DNA from: Coptis chinensis
Taxonomy: Eukaryota; Streptophyta; Magnoliopsida; Ranunculales; Ranunculaceae
Assembly (NCBI GenBank): GCA_015680905.1
Contig: CM027378.1
Location: forward strand, 5,332,001-5,396,000
Length of the DNA: 64,000 bases
Direction: 5' to 3'
This document shows positions 33,896 through 46,612 of this stretch, one piece after another. Numbering within the stretch: the stretch's first letter is position 1; each line of letters starts with the position of its first letter. Below the pieces are notes generated by a model, which was not told where the DNA came from, did no database searches, and saw nothing but the letters and a program-made list of their open reading frames with translations. Both the position numbers and the translations under genes were made by a program.

Positions 33896-35467
33896 GCCTA
33901 GTAAAACCGACGCCTTCTTTTATGATAGCTGCACATATTAGCCATGAAATGATTTAGATTAAAGTGGAAAAATAATAAGAAAAGAATGCTAGGAAAGCAA
34001 CAGTGAAGGGAGAGTAGATGGATGAAAAAATAAAGAAAAAAAGATAAGAGTCTAGATAGGTTCTTCTTACTTTGATGCTTTCTTAGAATCGGCTTTGTCG
34101 TTGTGTAAACATGTTAAAGTTGCAGGGACAAAAGCGAGTAAAGCTATTAGACATCGTTTTCCTTATGTGGGATTGAAACTTCTTGAATCCTTCAACTTCA
34201 CTATCTCTTCTGTTCTTACTCACTCTATATATGTCCTCACTCTTTCTCCTTTTCTAGCTCTCCTTTAATTTTCTTTTCTTGCTCTTTTGCAGTAATTTCC
34301 AATCGCCTTCTTGAAAACAGGAAAAAAAATGGATTGGACTTGAATTGGGAGTACTGATGATCTCTCTGAGACAACAGACACAAGAGAGTGCGTGAGAGGA
34401 GCAATAGACAATGACCTATTCTTCTCCACCATAATTTATCTAGCTAGATTTTCTTTTATTTTCCTAATGCTTATTTATATATTTTTTACCCTAAATTTCC
34501 TAATACTAAATATTAACGTGTAGTATATATGGGTATGTATTATTATCAAAATATTTATAGTTTAATGGGATAATAGAGCCACACCAGTATACATTTACAC
34601 TCCCATACAGCCACTCCAGTCCAAAACACAATGTACACCATGCTCCACTCCAAAGGGCTAATTTTCTGTGGAGATATATATGATCTCCAAGCCTACGGTG
34701 GAGATCATTTTTGCGAATAATTAATTGATTTATTTGGATGTACCTCCACCTTAAAAGTTGTATAAATTCATATAAATCGTCTAAAAGCTAGATTTCCAAA
34801 AGTTGTCCTTATGGGCGATATTAATTTGGCACTTCTGAACGATATTAAATAAATAAATAGAGAGCTCTTGATCAAGACGTATCTTAATTTGGACATGTTA
34901 GCGTTTTTTGGAAGAATTTTTATGCCGTTGTATTTTTTTTTTTTTTTTGATGGGATGATATTGGGATGACCGAATGACACCAACATTCCATACTATAGAG
35001 ATTTAACAAAACTTTGCGGCTAGCTTCATAATGGTTAGGAGGTTTTAGAAATTACATAAAGTTTTAGTCATATAACATCATGCCCATATTGTATGCATCA
35101 AATCAAAATAAAGTTCTATATAGGACTCAAACGTTGCTTTGCATAGCAAAAGCTTTGCTCTAAGCCAAACATGAAAATAGCAAACTTAATTAGTTGTCCA
35201 TCAACTATTATGGACATGATTTTATGTACGTGATTGATCTTACAATGCTTTCGCTTTTATTTCAATTGACATTAAATTTGAGAATCCCAATTATATGAGC
35301 GGATCCACACCGAATATATTACACCTTGAGCTATTGGACTTTGACAAGTATAGTAGACAAAAATGAACGCAACTTGTAGGAGGACCCAGCAACTCAAGCC
35401 GGTAGAAGGTTCTTTATTAACTCAAGATATGATCCTTATGATGTATTATTGTCAAGAGAATAAAAAA
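33896..35467. other. BELL leader, promoter and intergenic DNA
   Basis: Contains the 5' leader and promoter of the BELL gene, with CT-rich stretches at 34180-34320. There is no other gene. 34620-35460 is AT-rich and has no feature I can support. Confidence 0.45.
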
Positions 35468-36315
35468 AAGATTTATTGGCTTTTGGCCCCACTTTTAATA
35501 CGCTATTTATTGTTGGGCTCCTATAAGTTTGTTTATTCATTTTTTGGTGCAGTTCTGTTAGTCAAATTTATTAAGTGCACTCTATGATATTTTCAAAATG
35601 GCATTTTAATCCTTCAAGTGACTTGCACATATTTTTTTTTTTTCAAATTACAATTTAATTGTAAAATTGAACATAAATTAGCCCAAATTATACCATATAA
35701 ACTGGGGCTTTTGTCAAATTAGAGTTCTATCGCGCATATTGTACATAAATTGACCCTAATTATATGTAACAAATTAGGGCTTTTATCAAATTAGGGTTCT
35801 ATTGTGTAGTTTGAACATAAATTAGCCCTAATTATATGTAACAATTAGGGTTCTATTGTGCAGATTGAACATAAATTAGCCCTAATTACATGTAACAATT
35901 AGGGTTCTATTTTGCAAAGTAAACACTATGAAGTCGGTTGGATAGTGGGATTTAAATATATTTAAAAAACCATTCTATATATTTAAATATATTTTTGTTT
36001 TTGGGTTCTCTTTCAACAAAACTTTTAAGCTTTTAGCCCGTCCTCCATTAATGGAATGTGGGAGCAACTTTCAAAGCTCCAACGTTTAGTTATCAATAAT
36101 CGTTGGGTGCCAACCCTAAGATTTGAACACGTGTAAATTTGTGTTGTTTTCCAAAAATTGTCACGTGTGTCGCGTGAGGGGTATTTAAGCCATTAGGAAA
36201 ATATGAGGAGCAAAACATACAATGCCATTAAAGTTGACCAAGTCAAGAGTCAACTACTAGAAATGGGGCAAAAAATGAATAAACAAACTTATAGGAGCCA
36301 AAAGCTAATAAACCC
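35468..36315. mobile_element. Mutator-type MITE, 848 bp
   Basis: Inverted ends: left aagatttattggcttttggc and right, reverse-complemented, gggtttattagcttttggc. Both lead to ctcctataagtttgtttatt and cattttttg. A 9-bp duplication aataaaaaa is at 35459-35467 and 36316-36324, perfect but low-complexity. No coding capacity. The centre holds a 72/54-bp tandem repeat. Confidence 0.75.
35660..35930. repeat. Tandem repeat, 72- and 54-bp units
   Basis: acataaatt recurs at 35671, 35743, 35815 and 35869, giving spacings of 72, 72 and 54 bp. Units share gccctaattatatgtaac and ttagggttctattgtg. The 54-bp unit lacks an 18-bp piece (gggcttttatcaaatta region) present in the 72-bp units. Confidence 0.88.
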
Positions 36316-36574
36316 AATAAAAAATTATAATAAGCATAAGTTTATCAATTTGGACAACTGTTGTCGACATCCTTAGGTACGAAGGAAATTTAAGTACTAT
36401 GTAAGCCTAAATGACAGACTAATGATATTTTCTAATACTCGCGATTTCCTTGATATTTGAGTTAATTATTCATACACTTGTGATTTTCTATTACTCTTTG
36501 CATCACTCTACTACGTACATAATAGGGATGTCACGAGTTGGTGCAATGCTTGCTTGTTCACCCAGTTTTTTTTA

Positions 36575-37031
36575 GGGCATTTCCAATGGAGGGCGTAAAC
36601 TGTATAGAGTGTAAAGTTTACACTCCAAATATAAAAAAAAAAAAAACTCTTTTCAATGGGGGTGGTATACTGTAGATAATAGAGTATTAGTTGATAGAGG
36701 AGGTGTGGAATTCCCCATCTCGCTATCAGTTGATAAATAGCTCGTGACACTTTAACCAACGTCCGAACAATTTTTTTTTTGGACGTCATTTTAAGTAACA
36801 TTCCTTTCTAATTCTAAAGTAAATTTTTAACTCGGACGTCACGTTAAGTGACGTCTCAGTTTGATGTCCGAGTTTAAAATATAATTTTTTTTACACTTCT
36901 CTATTGGAGAGTATAGAGTGTGGATATTTATAAGATATACAATAATACACAATTAGAGGTGTAAAATCCTAATGACACCTACGTGGAGCCTAAGTGGAGG
37001 TGTAATTTTACATCCCCCATTGGAGATGCCC
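36575..37031. mobile_element. PIF/Harbinger (Tourist-type) MITE
   Basis: Inverted ends GGGCATTTCCAATGGAGG and, from the right, GGGCATCTCCAATGGGGG. The target duplication is tta on both sides (36572-36574 and 37032-37034). This end sequence with a TTA duplication is the common plant Tourist-type arrangement. 457 bp, no coding capacity. Confidence 0.88.
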
Positions 37032-37733
37032 TTATGCAGCTATGCTGCCAATGCTACATGATCCATACATATAGCTTTTTTCATGAAAAAATATAGAATA
37101 ATAAAAGAAAATAGAGATGCATATTTTCCTTGTTTGACATAATTTCAAATTTTGACAAACTTGCCAGCCAAATTATCCTAATTCATTGTACAATCAACAT
37201 CAATCATTTTAATTACTTGTTTATACACGAGAAATTAATTATAAAGTTACCTCCCACCTAATGATAATAGACAGTTAACCAACCAGTGTTTCCTTAGTCG
37301 AAAAACGGTCATTATTAGGATTTAAGATTGAATTTGAATTACATTTGTGATGTAAATATCAATATAACCTTTGGAATGAATTTTGAAGTCACCTTCTTTT
37401 CTTTTTAAGGAAATAAATTGACAATAGTAAGGTCTTCACGAGCAAATTTACTTGTCGCGCATTCCAGACTTCTAGAGCACTTGACAAGATCATTGACTAA
37501 ATAGCATGCTATCAAATTTTACATGTTAATTACTCCGTCCTTTTTTTAACTCCAATGGAATGTAACTTTTCGACAAACTTAGATTGGAAAATTGTGTTCT
37601 TCTTATTCTCATTTTTCTTATTCCAAGCTAGGATATGTGAATCTTGTTCTTCTAAATCTACACACTTTTTTGTCTTTACTAACATACACTATATAATTTA
37701 AAATTAAAACTATTGTATCATTTTTTAATTATA

Positions 37734-38667
37734 GGATTAATTAGACTAAATCACTAAACCCCCCCCCCCAAAGTATGTACCCGTTTAGATTAAACCCACT
37801 ATTGTTTAAATCATTAGACTTAAATACCCATTATCCTCCCCTCTCCCCCCCCCCCCCATTACACTTAAATACCCATTATTCCTCCCCCCCCCCCCATTGT
37901 TTAAATCATTAGACTTAAATACCCATTATCCTCCCTCCCCATTAGACTTAAATACCCATTATTCCTCCCCTATTTGACCCTTCCATCGTCTTCCCCGATC
38001 ACTCGTTCGATAACCCCAATGTCAGGCCAATGACATACCCAACCTTAAGTAAACCAATTATATTCAATTTTAGCCTCCAAATATTCAATTATATTCCTCT
38101 AATTCTTATTCCAAAACAAATTGGATTGCGTGAGTTTTGATTAAAAATTAAAATATTCCGTTCCAAGAGTGCTCACTTCCATTTTTGTTCATTAAAACTT
38201 TCCCACCATATTTTTGAATAAATTTCCCATTCAAAATACTTAAACTCAATAATCACACATTTTGAATTCCTCCTCACCCCACCAATTATTCTTTCTCACT
38301 CTTAATCCATTTCCAACTTCTTTAAACCCATTTCTAGCAAAATTGGCCTTCTTAATGGCTTTAAATGTTTATATCAATACATATATATTCTCTTAGTTTT
38401 TTAATTAGGTAAGTTAGATTTGAGTCCTAATGATGTGGGGCTGTTTTGAATTGGAAGAGAAATAGTGCAAGAAGTTTTGTAATTTTGTATAGATATGGTG
38501 GTAATGTTAGCAAAAATATAGGAGAGTGATCGAGGACAAAAATAATAGGGGCAGTTATGGAATTAAGTGAAACATAAACCAGAATGGGCATTTCAGTCTA
38601 ATAATTTAAACAATAGAGGGTTTAATCTAAATTGGTACATACTTTGGGGGTTTAGTCTAATTAACCC
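37734..38667. mobile_element. Mutator-type MITE, 934 bp
   Basis: Perfect 9-bp duplication ttaattata (37725-37733 and 38668-38676). Ends ggattaattagactaaa and, from the right, gggttaattagactaaa, followed in both by aaagtatgtacc, then tagattaaacc and tattgtttaaat, so each TIR is about 120 bp. Poly-C runs and direct repeats of aaatacccattat fill 37820-37970. No coding capacity. The terminal GGGTTAATTAG is shared with the Pack-MULE at 22287. Confidence 0.92.
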
Positions 38668-39052
38668 TTAATTATATTGCAAAAAAAAAAATGTTAATTA
38701 TTGAGCAATAACTTACAGGTTTACATAATATTTATGACATGGAAGTGATGGAACATCATCCATGCCCAAATATGATGTAATTATAATGGGGAATTTTGAC
38801 TTAACCCTCCAAAGTTTGGTAGCGTTTTGACTAAACCCCCCATTTTAAAAATCATTTGAGTTTGCCCCCCACTCCGTCAATTTTTACTTTACATATTGAC
38901 CATTTTGCCTTTTCTGAAAAAAGAACAACATTTTTTTTATTATTTTTTTTTCGTTAAAACAAATCAAATTTGAGGTTTACTATTAATTAGTTAGTGTAAA
39001 CCCCCCAAACGTCAATATGCTATTTGCATAAACCCCCCAAAAAAGAGGGGAA

Positions 39053-39361
39053 TTGGATTCGAAAAGCATCCTCGTCAGCTCTAAGCAGTCTAAAGTGTTG
39101 TTCAATGCGTATTTCTTGAAGCACCTTACTGGACACTTGTTGAAGCACCTTAAAACAATTGAAATCATAGATTGTCGAGTTTCAGATGAGGATGAATTAC
39201 ACACTATGAGATATTTACTTGAGAACGCTATCTCCTTGAAGAAAATGAAAATTGCATACCACCTTAGCGTTAAAGAGGATGTCAACTTTCGGATGATAAT
39301 TGCTGAGTCGTTGTTGAAATTCGCCGAGGGTTCTCCCAATGCAGTAATTGAGTTTTCCTAA
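39053..39361 (+). pseudogene. FBD-domain end of an F-box/LRR gene, captured fragment
   Basis: The plus strand encodes HLKTIEIIDCRVSDEDEL, then RYLLENAISLKKMKI and ESLLKFAEGSPNAVIEFS before a stop. This is the FBD domain that ends many plant F-box/FBD/LRR proteins (substrate receptors of SCF ubiquitin ligases). The F-box and leucine-rich repeats are missing, and the fragment begins abruptly at the inner end of the left TIR. It is therefore a captured 3' exon and not a whole gene. The stretch itself is free of stops. Confidence 0.85.
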
Positions 39362-39772
39362 ATCTTGATAGGGGAGTACCGTAGTCTGCTACCTATCCCT
39401 CCCGCTTCTAACACCCACTTAATAATGTTGAAGTAATTTCTGTTCTTATAGATAACTGTACTAATTGGGATCACAAGACAGTCAAGCATGCACAAGCTTA
39501 CTTGGGATCCGTTCAGACTTACTCAATCTTCATAAATTGAAGTCACATTGATAGAATTTATATGGCATCCGTTCAGGCTTACTCAAAACCCATTATGTTT
39601 CAATGATTACACCTTTTATTTTACCAACAGATTATCCCAAATCACACTCACTTTGTCTGTGATTTTTCCGGCCCCAGGGGAGTTTACTCGACCCATTCCC
39701 TAGTCTCCCGCACTGCTCAAGTAAGTGTGCGACTCCGTATGAGGACCTCCTTCCCTTCTGCCCACTCTCCAT

Positions 39773-40039
39773 TCACACGGTTATCAAAGCGGATGAGGAA
39801 GGGTGGGCATAAGGTACCACCAGCCCTCTGTCCCACACATCTATCCAGAAGCAAGTGTAGTTCACCGATTCCACAAATTGTTTGCTTTTCAATAGAAACA
39901 TTTCTCTTAACCATAGTAGGCGAGCAGGTAAACTATATGGGCTGTTTCCAGAGGCTTTCTTTAAAGCATCAAAACTAAGTCTTTCACTGGCAGTCCCTGG
40001 GAAAGTTGTCTCGACCCGGCCAAAAAATGCAATTTCGAC
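39773..40039 (-). other. Second captured-looking fragment in the Pack-MULE-like element, unrecognised
   Basis: A stop-free minus-strand frame of 88 codons (contains LKKASGNSPYSLPARLLWL). A neighbouring frame, 39717-39914, also reads well (ICGIGELHLLLDRCVGQ). G+C content is higher than in the surrounding DNA, as for the FBD piece. The source gene is not recognised. The two good frames make the true one uncertain. Confidence 0.35.
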
Positions 40040-40703
40040 TCATCAAGATTCAATCTATTTGGGGGGTGCCCGATGTCAACCTCGCAATCGTCTTCCTGCG
40101 CTTTCAGGCGCGAAAGAGTAGAAAGGAAAGTTCAGTAAAGGAAGAGAGTCAGACTCACCTCGAGTACTACCAACACAGGATTTGCTAACACTCAATTTGG
40201 AATATTCACTGACCTAGTTGAGTTGAATTGTTTATTTGGAAATTAACTAGTGGCTTCATTTCCGTGAAGCAATTTTTAACTTCTGGAAGTATAATGATGA
40301 TAATACTTTCCCTAGATGTGGGGAACTGGTGATCCCTCTGAATCTACTTTTCATGTAGTAGTGTTTTCACCTATTAGAAATTGTAAACCTGAAAATTGGG
40401 TGGTTTATGCAAATAGCATATTGACGTTTGGAGGGTTTACACTAACTAATAGCAAACCTCAAACTTGATTTGTTTTAACGGGGGAAAAAAAATGTTCAAC
40501 GTCTGTTAGAAACCTCAAACCTGAAAAAATGTTGTTTTTTTTTTTCCAGAAAGGGCAAAATGGTCAATATATAAAGTACGAACGTTTGTTACACACAAAA
40601 TTGACGGAGTAGGGGGCAAACTCAAATGATTTTTAAAATGGGGGGTTTAGTCAAAACGCTACCAAACTTTGGAAGATTAAGTCAAAATTCTCCTAATTGT
40701 TTT

Positions 40704-43700
40704 TACTAGTTGTAACTTTTTATTTTTTATTTCCTATTTTCAATATAGAATTACCCTAAAAAAAAGAAATATTTATCGGGTAACTTGTTAATTCATTGGT
40801 AAATATATATTTATGTTGCTTTTGTACACTTCACTACACCATCAAAAAAAAAAGTACACTTCACTAGAAGAGTATAGATCGAGATTATATAGCAGTATAG
40901 CACCAATACATTATTGTTGATTTCTTTCTAGCGCATCACAAATAAAGTCCTCACTCAGTTTAAGCCTTTGGTCCAAAAGACCACCATCCCTCTCAAGTCT
41001 CAACATAGTCACTTTCCTATCGGAGACGGTGCCCTTAAACAAAACAACAACCAAACATTCTCATGGGCATATGTATAAGGTTTAACACCTGATGTAATCC
41101 ATATTTTCTTCTATTATAAGTTATTAAAGTAATTTCTTAAGGTCATTTTCATAACAAGAATGGAAAAGATCATAAACTGAACGTAAGAGTGAAATTGAAA
41201 TTGAAATTGAAATTGAAATTGAAAGTGTGGACAATTCTTTTAGCACTATGGACTTATGGAGTATGGACAAAGACTTTAAATTATTAAAGTGAAAAGCTTT
41301 TGATGAAATACATAAAGCAATGATGAGAGGGACTATCTGTATGAGGTGGTCCTATGATACTGTCAAAATTACACGTGTTAAGCGGCCGACACGGATGGCC
41401 CAAGCCACGTGGTACTCGTGGTCCAAATTACGATGTAGTAATCGAGAGCGCGACACGTTTCGTTGAATAGAGAGTTATCAGATTGTTACGTGGATGTAGT
41501 GAGAGATTCCAAAAGATTGAAACCTTTGGATTTTCTGCAAAGTTTGCAACTTGGTAGTTATTATGATGGATGAGGATCTTGATGGGCTTATCGTTTTCCA
41601 TGGGCTTGCTTGATCGACCTGGTTCTTGTAACGTCCATTTCGTTCTGAAACTTCAGTCAGGTTGGCTAGCTGGCTTTTAGATGGCCCAATACTGTTTGTG
41701 AAACTTGTACTGTATTTCTTAGCGTAGAAATTCGCATTCAATGAAACAGTTCATAACTAATAATGATACACAGACCCATTAATTTGACTTACTTAACCGG
41801 CCTACTAATGATAACTATTGATTTATATCAAGACATGTGTGTATCAGTATATATTTCAATACAAATTAACGTTATTCAAATAGTGAGTCGCAACTCAATA
41901 GTAGGTCTAAATAGATCAATGATTGAAAGCTTATGATTATGTCACAGGGTAAACTTTTGTTGTTTTTACACTATTGAAAAGAGAGTACAATCAAGTGATC
42001 AGTGGTCCCAAATATCGGGAAGGAGAGTTGGCATGGTCCCTTTTTACAGGGTCCATGTATAATGTATTACTGCCATTATTATGTGGCTCGTTTGATGGAT
42101 GACGCTTCCTTGATAGCAATTTGGGCTTACAATTCATTGTCATTGAGCCAATGCAAGGCATATTTCGCATTAAACTACGCTGGCGGTTGTACATTTTTGT
42201 TTTCAGGTTTACCTGCCATTTTAATGTACTAATTTTGAGAAGGCCGAACAACTCTACCATGCCTGAGAAAGAATTTGTTATTTATTTGTACACGTTTTGC
42301 ATAAGGCTGTTATGCTAACCAGATAAATGTTACTATGGTGGTTAACTGGTAAAGCGACAAGTGATTTTCCAAAGATAAACAAATTATGACTCCTACACGA
42401 CTACGTCTGATAATCAAAGCCAACTCCAATAAGACCAAGCTTGACAATGAATCCCAGGCGGAAGTTATATTTCAGATGCCATCCTCGCCAAAATGGCCTT
42501 TAGCCTGGTTTCACCTTTGAGTTATGGGCTGGATTTGGGCGAACATAGCATAGCTCATTGGCTTGTTAATCAGTAATGCAGAGTTACTGGCAAGTGGCAA
42601 CCATAGTTTTTACTTTTTGTTGTGCATGAATTCAGGAAGATGTTTAACCTTGATTAGTGCCAATCGTAGAGGGAATGAAAAAAAAAATGATTCGGTAAAA
42701 GTTTGAATACATGGGGAAATTATCTATCCGGATTATTTGAATTGGATTAAGTAGGGACATTGAAAACTTTGACTGTTTTGAACACCATAAAATAGTACAA
42801 GGAAAATGAATCTAAACAAGAAACAATGGGGATACATATTTTGATAGTTCCAATTACTAATGTTATCATAACTTACAGATAAAAAAATATAAGAAAAAAA
42901 TAATAAAGATTTGCTTCCTTAGGTTGTTTCCAAAGAAATAAATTCAAAACTTTCTTCTGTTAATTTGAAATTTCATGTTCATAAGGTCCCTAATATGTTC
43001 CCATAAATTCCATGATCATAATTTTCTAAACTTAAAGATAGGCTTTACCAAAAACAAAACACTTAAATATAGGCTTCCATGATCAAAATGTCATATGTGT
43101 TCCATGTTGAATATCTCATCTACATCATCCGGCCTTCTCTTACACGGATAATCCGTCTCACGTGTTTTTTTTTCTCTCTTTTTCCTCTCTCTCTCCTCAC
43201 ACTTTCACTTTATGAGTTTCTCAAATTCTTCTCTTGCCTCTTAAATTAACTAAACATTAATGAATTGAAACAGGAGGAGGGTAATAATGTTCAACTTCAT
43301 TTTAACTAGCTAGTTACTAATTTTCTTTTCTAATGGTGTATCTTTGTTTGAATTATGCTACTCTGACTGAGAGTTGATCTTACGACGACTCTAATTTTTT
43401 TGGATATTGATGTATCTTGAAATTTTGTGCACCTTTGTTAACTTCTGTTAATTGGATGTATGACAGTAAGTATCTTCCATGATTCAATTGTTTGAAATCA
43501 TGCATATTTTGGTATCTAGCTGCAGTAGTATAAGCATATTTGTTCCTAGTTCTGAAAATCCCATTGTAATGGGCTATTATAACAGTGTATAAGCATATTC
43601 AGTTAGTACGATTTTTTCTGGAATTATTGATCATGAAAGGTTTTTTTTTAGACTAAAGTATATGTATGAAGTCAGGGGAATGATAAATGAAGTTAATTAA

Positions 43701-43805
43701 TAAGGAAATACTTGTTATGGTAAAATAGCACAATAAATGATTATTCTTGAATATATACTTTTTAATGATTATTCTTGAATAGATACTTCAATAAATGAAG
43801 TTAAT
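40704..43805. other. Noncoding stretch with a microsatellite and a MITE copy
   Basis: AT-rich. It holds a (GAAATT)5 microsatellite at 41191-41220 and the second copy of the short MITE at about 41759-41920. Small frames at 41478-41741 (minus) and 42002-42260 show no family features. A CT-rich run is at 43160-43240. No gene that I can support. Confidence 0.45.
41759..41920. mobile_element. Short MITE, copy 2, right end truncated
   Basis: Shares taatgatacacagacc at the left and caaatagtgagtcgcaa plus agtaggtctaaa at the right with the MITE at 18053-18219. The outer right inverted repeat (the ccgtgta part) is missing here. Confidence 0.65.
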
Positions 43806-45060
43806 GAAAGACAAACAAGTTCATTTCCAAGCATCAACTTAGATTTGAGACCCCTTAATCAAATAGGGTCAACAATCGGTACACTATAAGTTAGCTCAAA
43901 CTAGTCATCTTGTACACCTCACTCAATTATTCTTGAATAGATACTTATTAATGGTTTGTATATCGTCTATAAAATGTCATATTCTAGGCTTTGGATGTGT
44001 ATGAGAATGTTGCATCTACAAGACACTATAAAAGTTCAATACGACACTATAACTCTATAAGGGTATTCCAACAACATTGTATGACACTATAACTCTATAG
44101 ATTATACTACCAAGATTATACTATAATTTGCTAATACGACATTATATAACACTATTATGACATTTTAGTGGTGCTTTTGTATTACTATTTTAAACATTTA
44201 AGGTACTGTGTAGTGTGTATATATAGCTAGCCTTGATTGAAGTCCATACTCGCCAATATTTTTTTGTACAGACCCATCCGTCTCATATGAAAAATCATGA
44301 AAGACAAACAAGTTCATTTCCAAGCATCAACTTAGATTTGAGACCCCTTAATCAAATAGGGTACATAACAATCGGTACACCATAAGTTAGCTCAAACTAG
44401 TCCTCTTGTACACCTCACTCTTGAAACTAAATTATTATAGGCATTAAGAATGTCTGCAAAATCTACGAAATGAAAACATAATCGTATACTCGACTTTAGT
44501 TGCTAAAGGGGATTTTATTAATAAATAACCAAATAAATATCCAAACCGCTACCCTTGCACACTTAATTCAATTTAAACTTAATTATTCATATACTGTCCA
44601 AGATTATATTATGAGTTTTTAATACGACATTATACAACACTATTACAACATTTAACAGGCATGATGTTCTTGTATTGCTCTTTTTAAAGCTTCAAGACAC
44701 TACATGTGAAAAATCAAGAAAGACAATCAAGTCCAGTTCCAAGCATCAATGTAACTTAGAACCCCTTAATCAAATAGGGCACATAACAACTGGTACACCA
44801 TAGGTTGGCCCAAACCAGTTTTCTAGTATGCCTCCCCCTTTAAACTAAATCATTATAGGCATTAAGAATGTCTACAAAACCTACAAAATGACAGGCGAAA
44901 TCGTTGTATGCTCAATTTTAGTTGCTAAAGGGGATTTTATTAGTAAATAACCAGACAAAATTATATTAGAATTTTCTAATACGACATTATATAACACTAT
45001 TATGACAATTTACTGGTGTTGTTGTATTGATGTTTTTAAAACTTCAAGGCACTGTGTAGT
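43806..45060. repeat. Tandem direct repeats of about 420-490 bp, nearly three units
   Basis: The block aaagacaaacaagttcatttc starts at about 43805 and 44297, and a diverged copy (aaagacaatcaagtccagtt) at 44715. Each is followed by accccttaatcaaatagggt and, in the last two, by cattaagaatgtctacaaaa-type text and ttagttgctaaaggggatt. A second shared block, taatacgacattatataaca and then ggcactgtgtagtgtg, closes each unit. No coding capacity. It may be the inner repeat of an unrecognised element. Confidence 0.85.
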
Positions 45061-46612
45061 GTGTCAGAAATGTCTTAACAACTAAAAAGCAATGACAACC
45101 AATGTAAAATCACTATGCTCTTCATTAGAATTTGAAACCTTTAATACATTCGGTAATCATTCTTCATTAACGTTGGAGGAATGGTTTTCTTACAAATATG
45201 AGGAGAGAGAAAATAAAAATGTAGTTAATTAATTGATATGTTAGTGGGCCCAAGTTTTTTTTATACTTAGTAATAAAAAGATAATAAATGTGAGGAGAAA
45301 GAGAGAAACACGTGAAAGGGATTTATTAAATTTTTAGGAATCTTATTTTGTAGGACCCAACATATATTGATTGTAGAGGCCGGATCTTCTCCACCCTGGT
45401 GGAAAAGATCACGTTTTACACCTTACAAAATTTGTTTTACACGTGTCCGTTTATATAACCCCGAAACTAAAATCAGCTTACCGTGTTAAATATTGCTAAA
45501 AAAAGAAAATAAATAAAAATCACTACAAATCACCCAAATAAAGGAAAGATTATGTGCATGGAAAATGGAAAACAAAATCTCCACAATCTCACGTTCTCAC
45601 CCTCTTCTTCTACTCTCTGTCTACTTCAGCGGGGTGTGCGGGATAGACTATTATTGGATCAATAATGAATACATATTGGAGAGTTTAATGGATCGCTTAA
45701 ACTAGCAGTGATGGTCTCGTCTCTACTTCTGTTATTTGTATGCTACACTGGTTATTAAGAAGCGACAGACGACAAATACCATTTCTTATTCCATTGCAAG
45801 AGAAATTAAAGAAGCATTTCACTGTGCTGGTCGGCTGGAGGATCACCTTGGGGTGTTGGAGTAGTTCTAGTTGTTCTCATGTCTATGATTTCATCCCAAT
45901 CTTACTTCCATGAGCTTTGGTTTCCTATGCTTAGTGTATGAGTGTGAGGAAGGTCTTGTAGTTTGTATTTTGTAATCTAGCTCGTTATTAAGGAAGCAAT
46001 AAGAAAGCTTCCTCACGTGACTATGTAAATTGGATTAATAGAGACATCGTTATTTTGCATCCCAATTAAGCATTGGAAAATCATGTCCCAATTAAGTTTT
46101 CCATCTTAACTTTCAATTAAGTTTTCCATCTTAACTTTCCAGTTGCAATAAAGGTTAACTAAACATTAGAGTATGGGCTGAATTGTAGAAAGACTAGATT
46201 CCCAAAAAAAACAAAAATAGGTAGATTAGAATCGAAGGAAACTTCCTTATTTGGTGGGATTTTTCTTTCTCCTTTAAAATTGATCTTGTTAACTCCGTTT
46301 ACTTGGTTTTATTTTGGTGTTAGTTAAGTTTTATTTTGGTGTTAGTTAAGTGGACAGATGTCACAATTAGTTTGTAAGGTGAGGAGGGCGGGGATTACAC
46401 CCGGAGAGGATCTGGACTCTTGATTTTATATTAGAGATAATTGATAACATGAGAGAGAAACACTTGAGGAATTTTGACTTTCAACATGTCCGCTAACGGA
46501 TTGTCATTAAGAGAATTCCTGCTCATCTATATGATTACCAAAGCTGAAAGTTACATACTAGTTCCCCTATATATGAAACATAAAATGTTACACAATTGGT
46601 CATTGAAAACAT
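45061..46612. other. Noncoding stretch, nothing recognised
   Basis: AT-rich, with many stops in all frames. It contains the likely 3' flank of the gene at 46613. No repeat or RNA gene that I can support. Confidence 0.45.

Larger units (their letters stand above)
38788..40693. mobile_element. Pack-MULE-like element with an F-box/FBD fragment
   Basis: Long inverted repeats, left 38788-39039 and right about 40401-40693, start ggggaattttgacttaa and ggagaattttgacttaa and share tttggtagcgttttgac, aatcatttgagtttgcccc and gcatattgacgttt in inverse. Between them lie an FBD-domain gene end and a second unrecognised piece, with no transposase. Flanks taattataat and taattgtttt match at only 7 of 10, so the target duplication is weak. 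The design matches Pack-MULEs. Confidence 0.75.

Noticed and set aside
35700..35930. Telomere-like ttagggtt words
   Set aside because: They occur once per 54-72 bp unit and are not tandem TTTAGGG; they belong to a minisatellite in a Mutator-type element.
39640..40190. Organelle-derived insertion (higher G+C block)
   Set aside because: I could not match it to any plastid or mitochondrial gene by eye, and it lies between Mutator-type TIRs with an FBD fragment, so capture of nuclear gene pieces is simpler.
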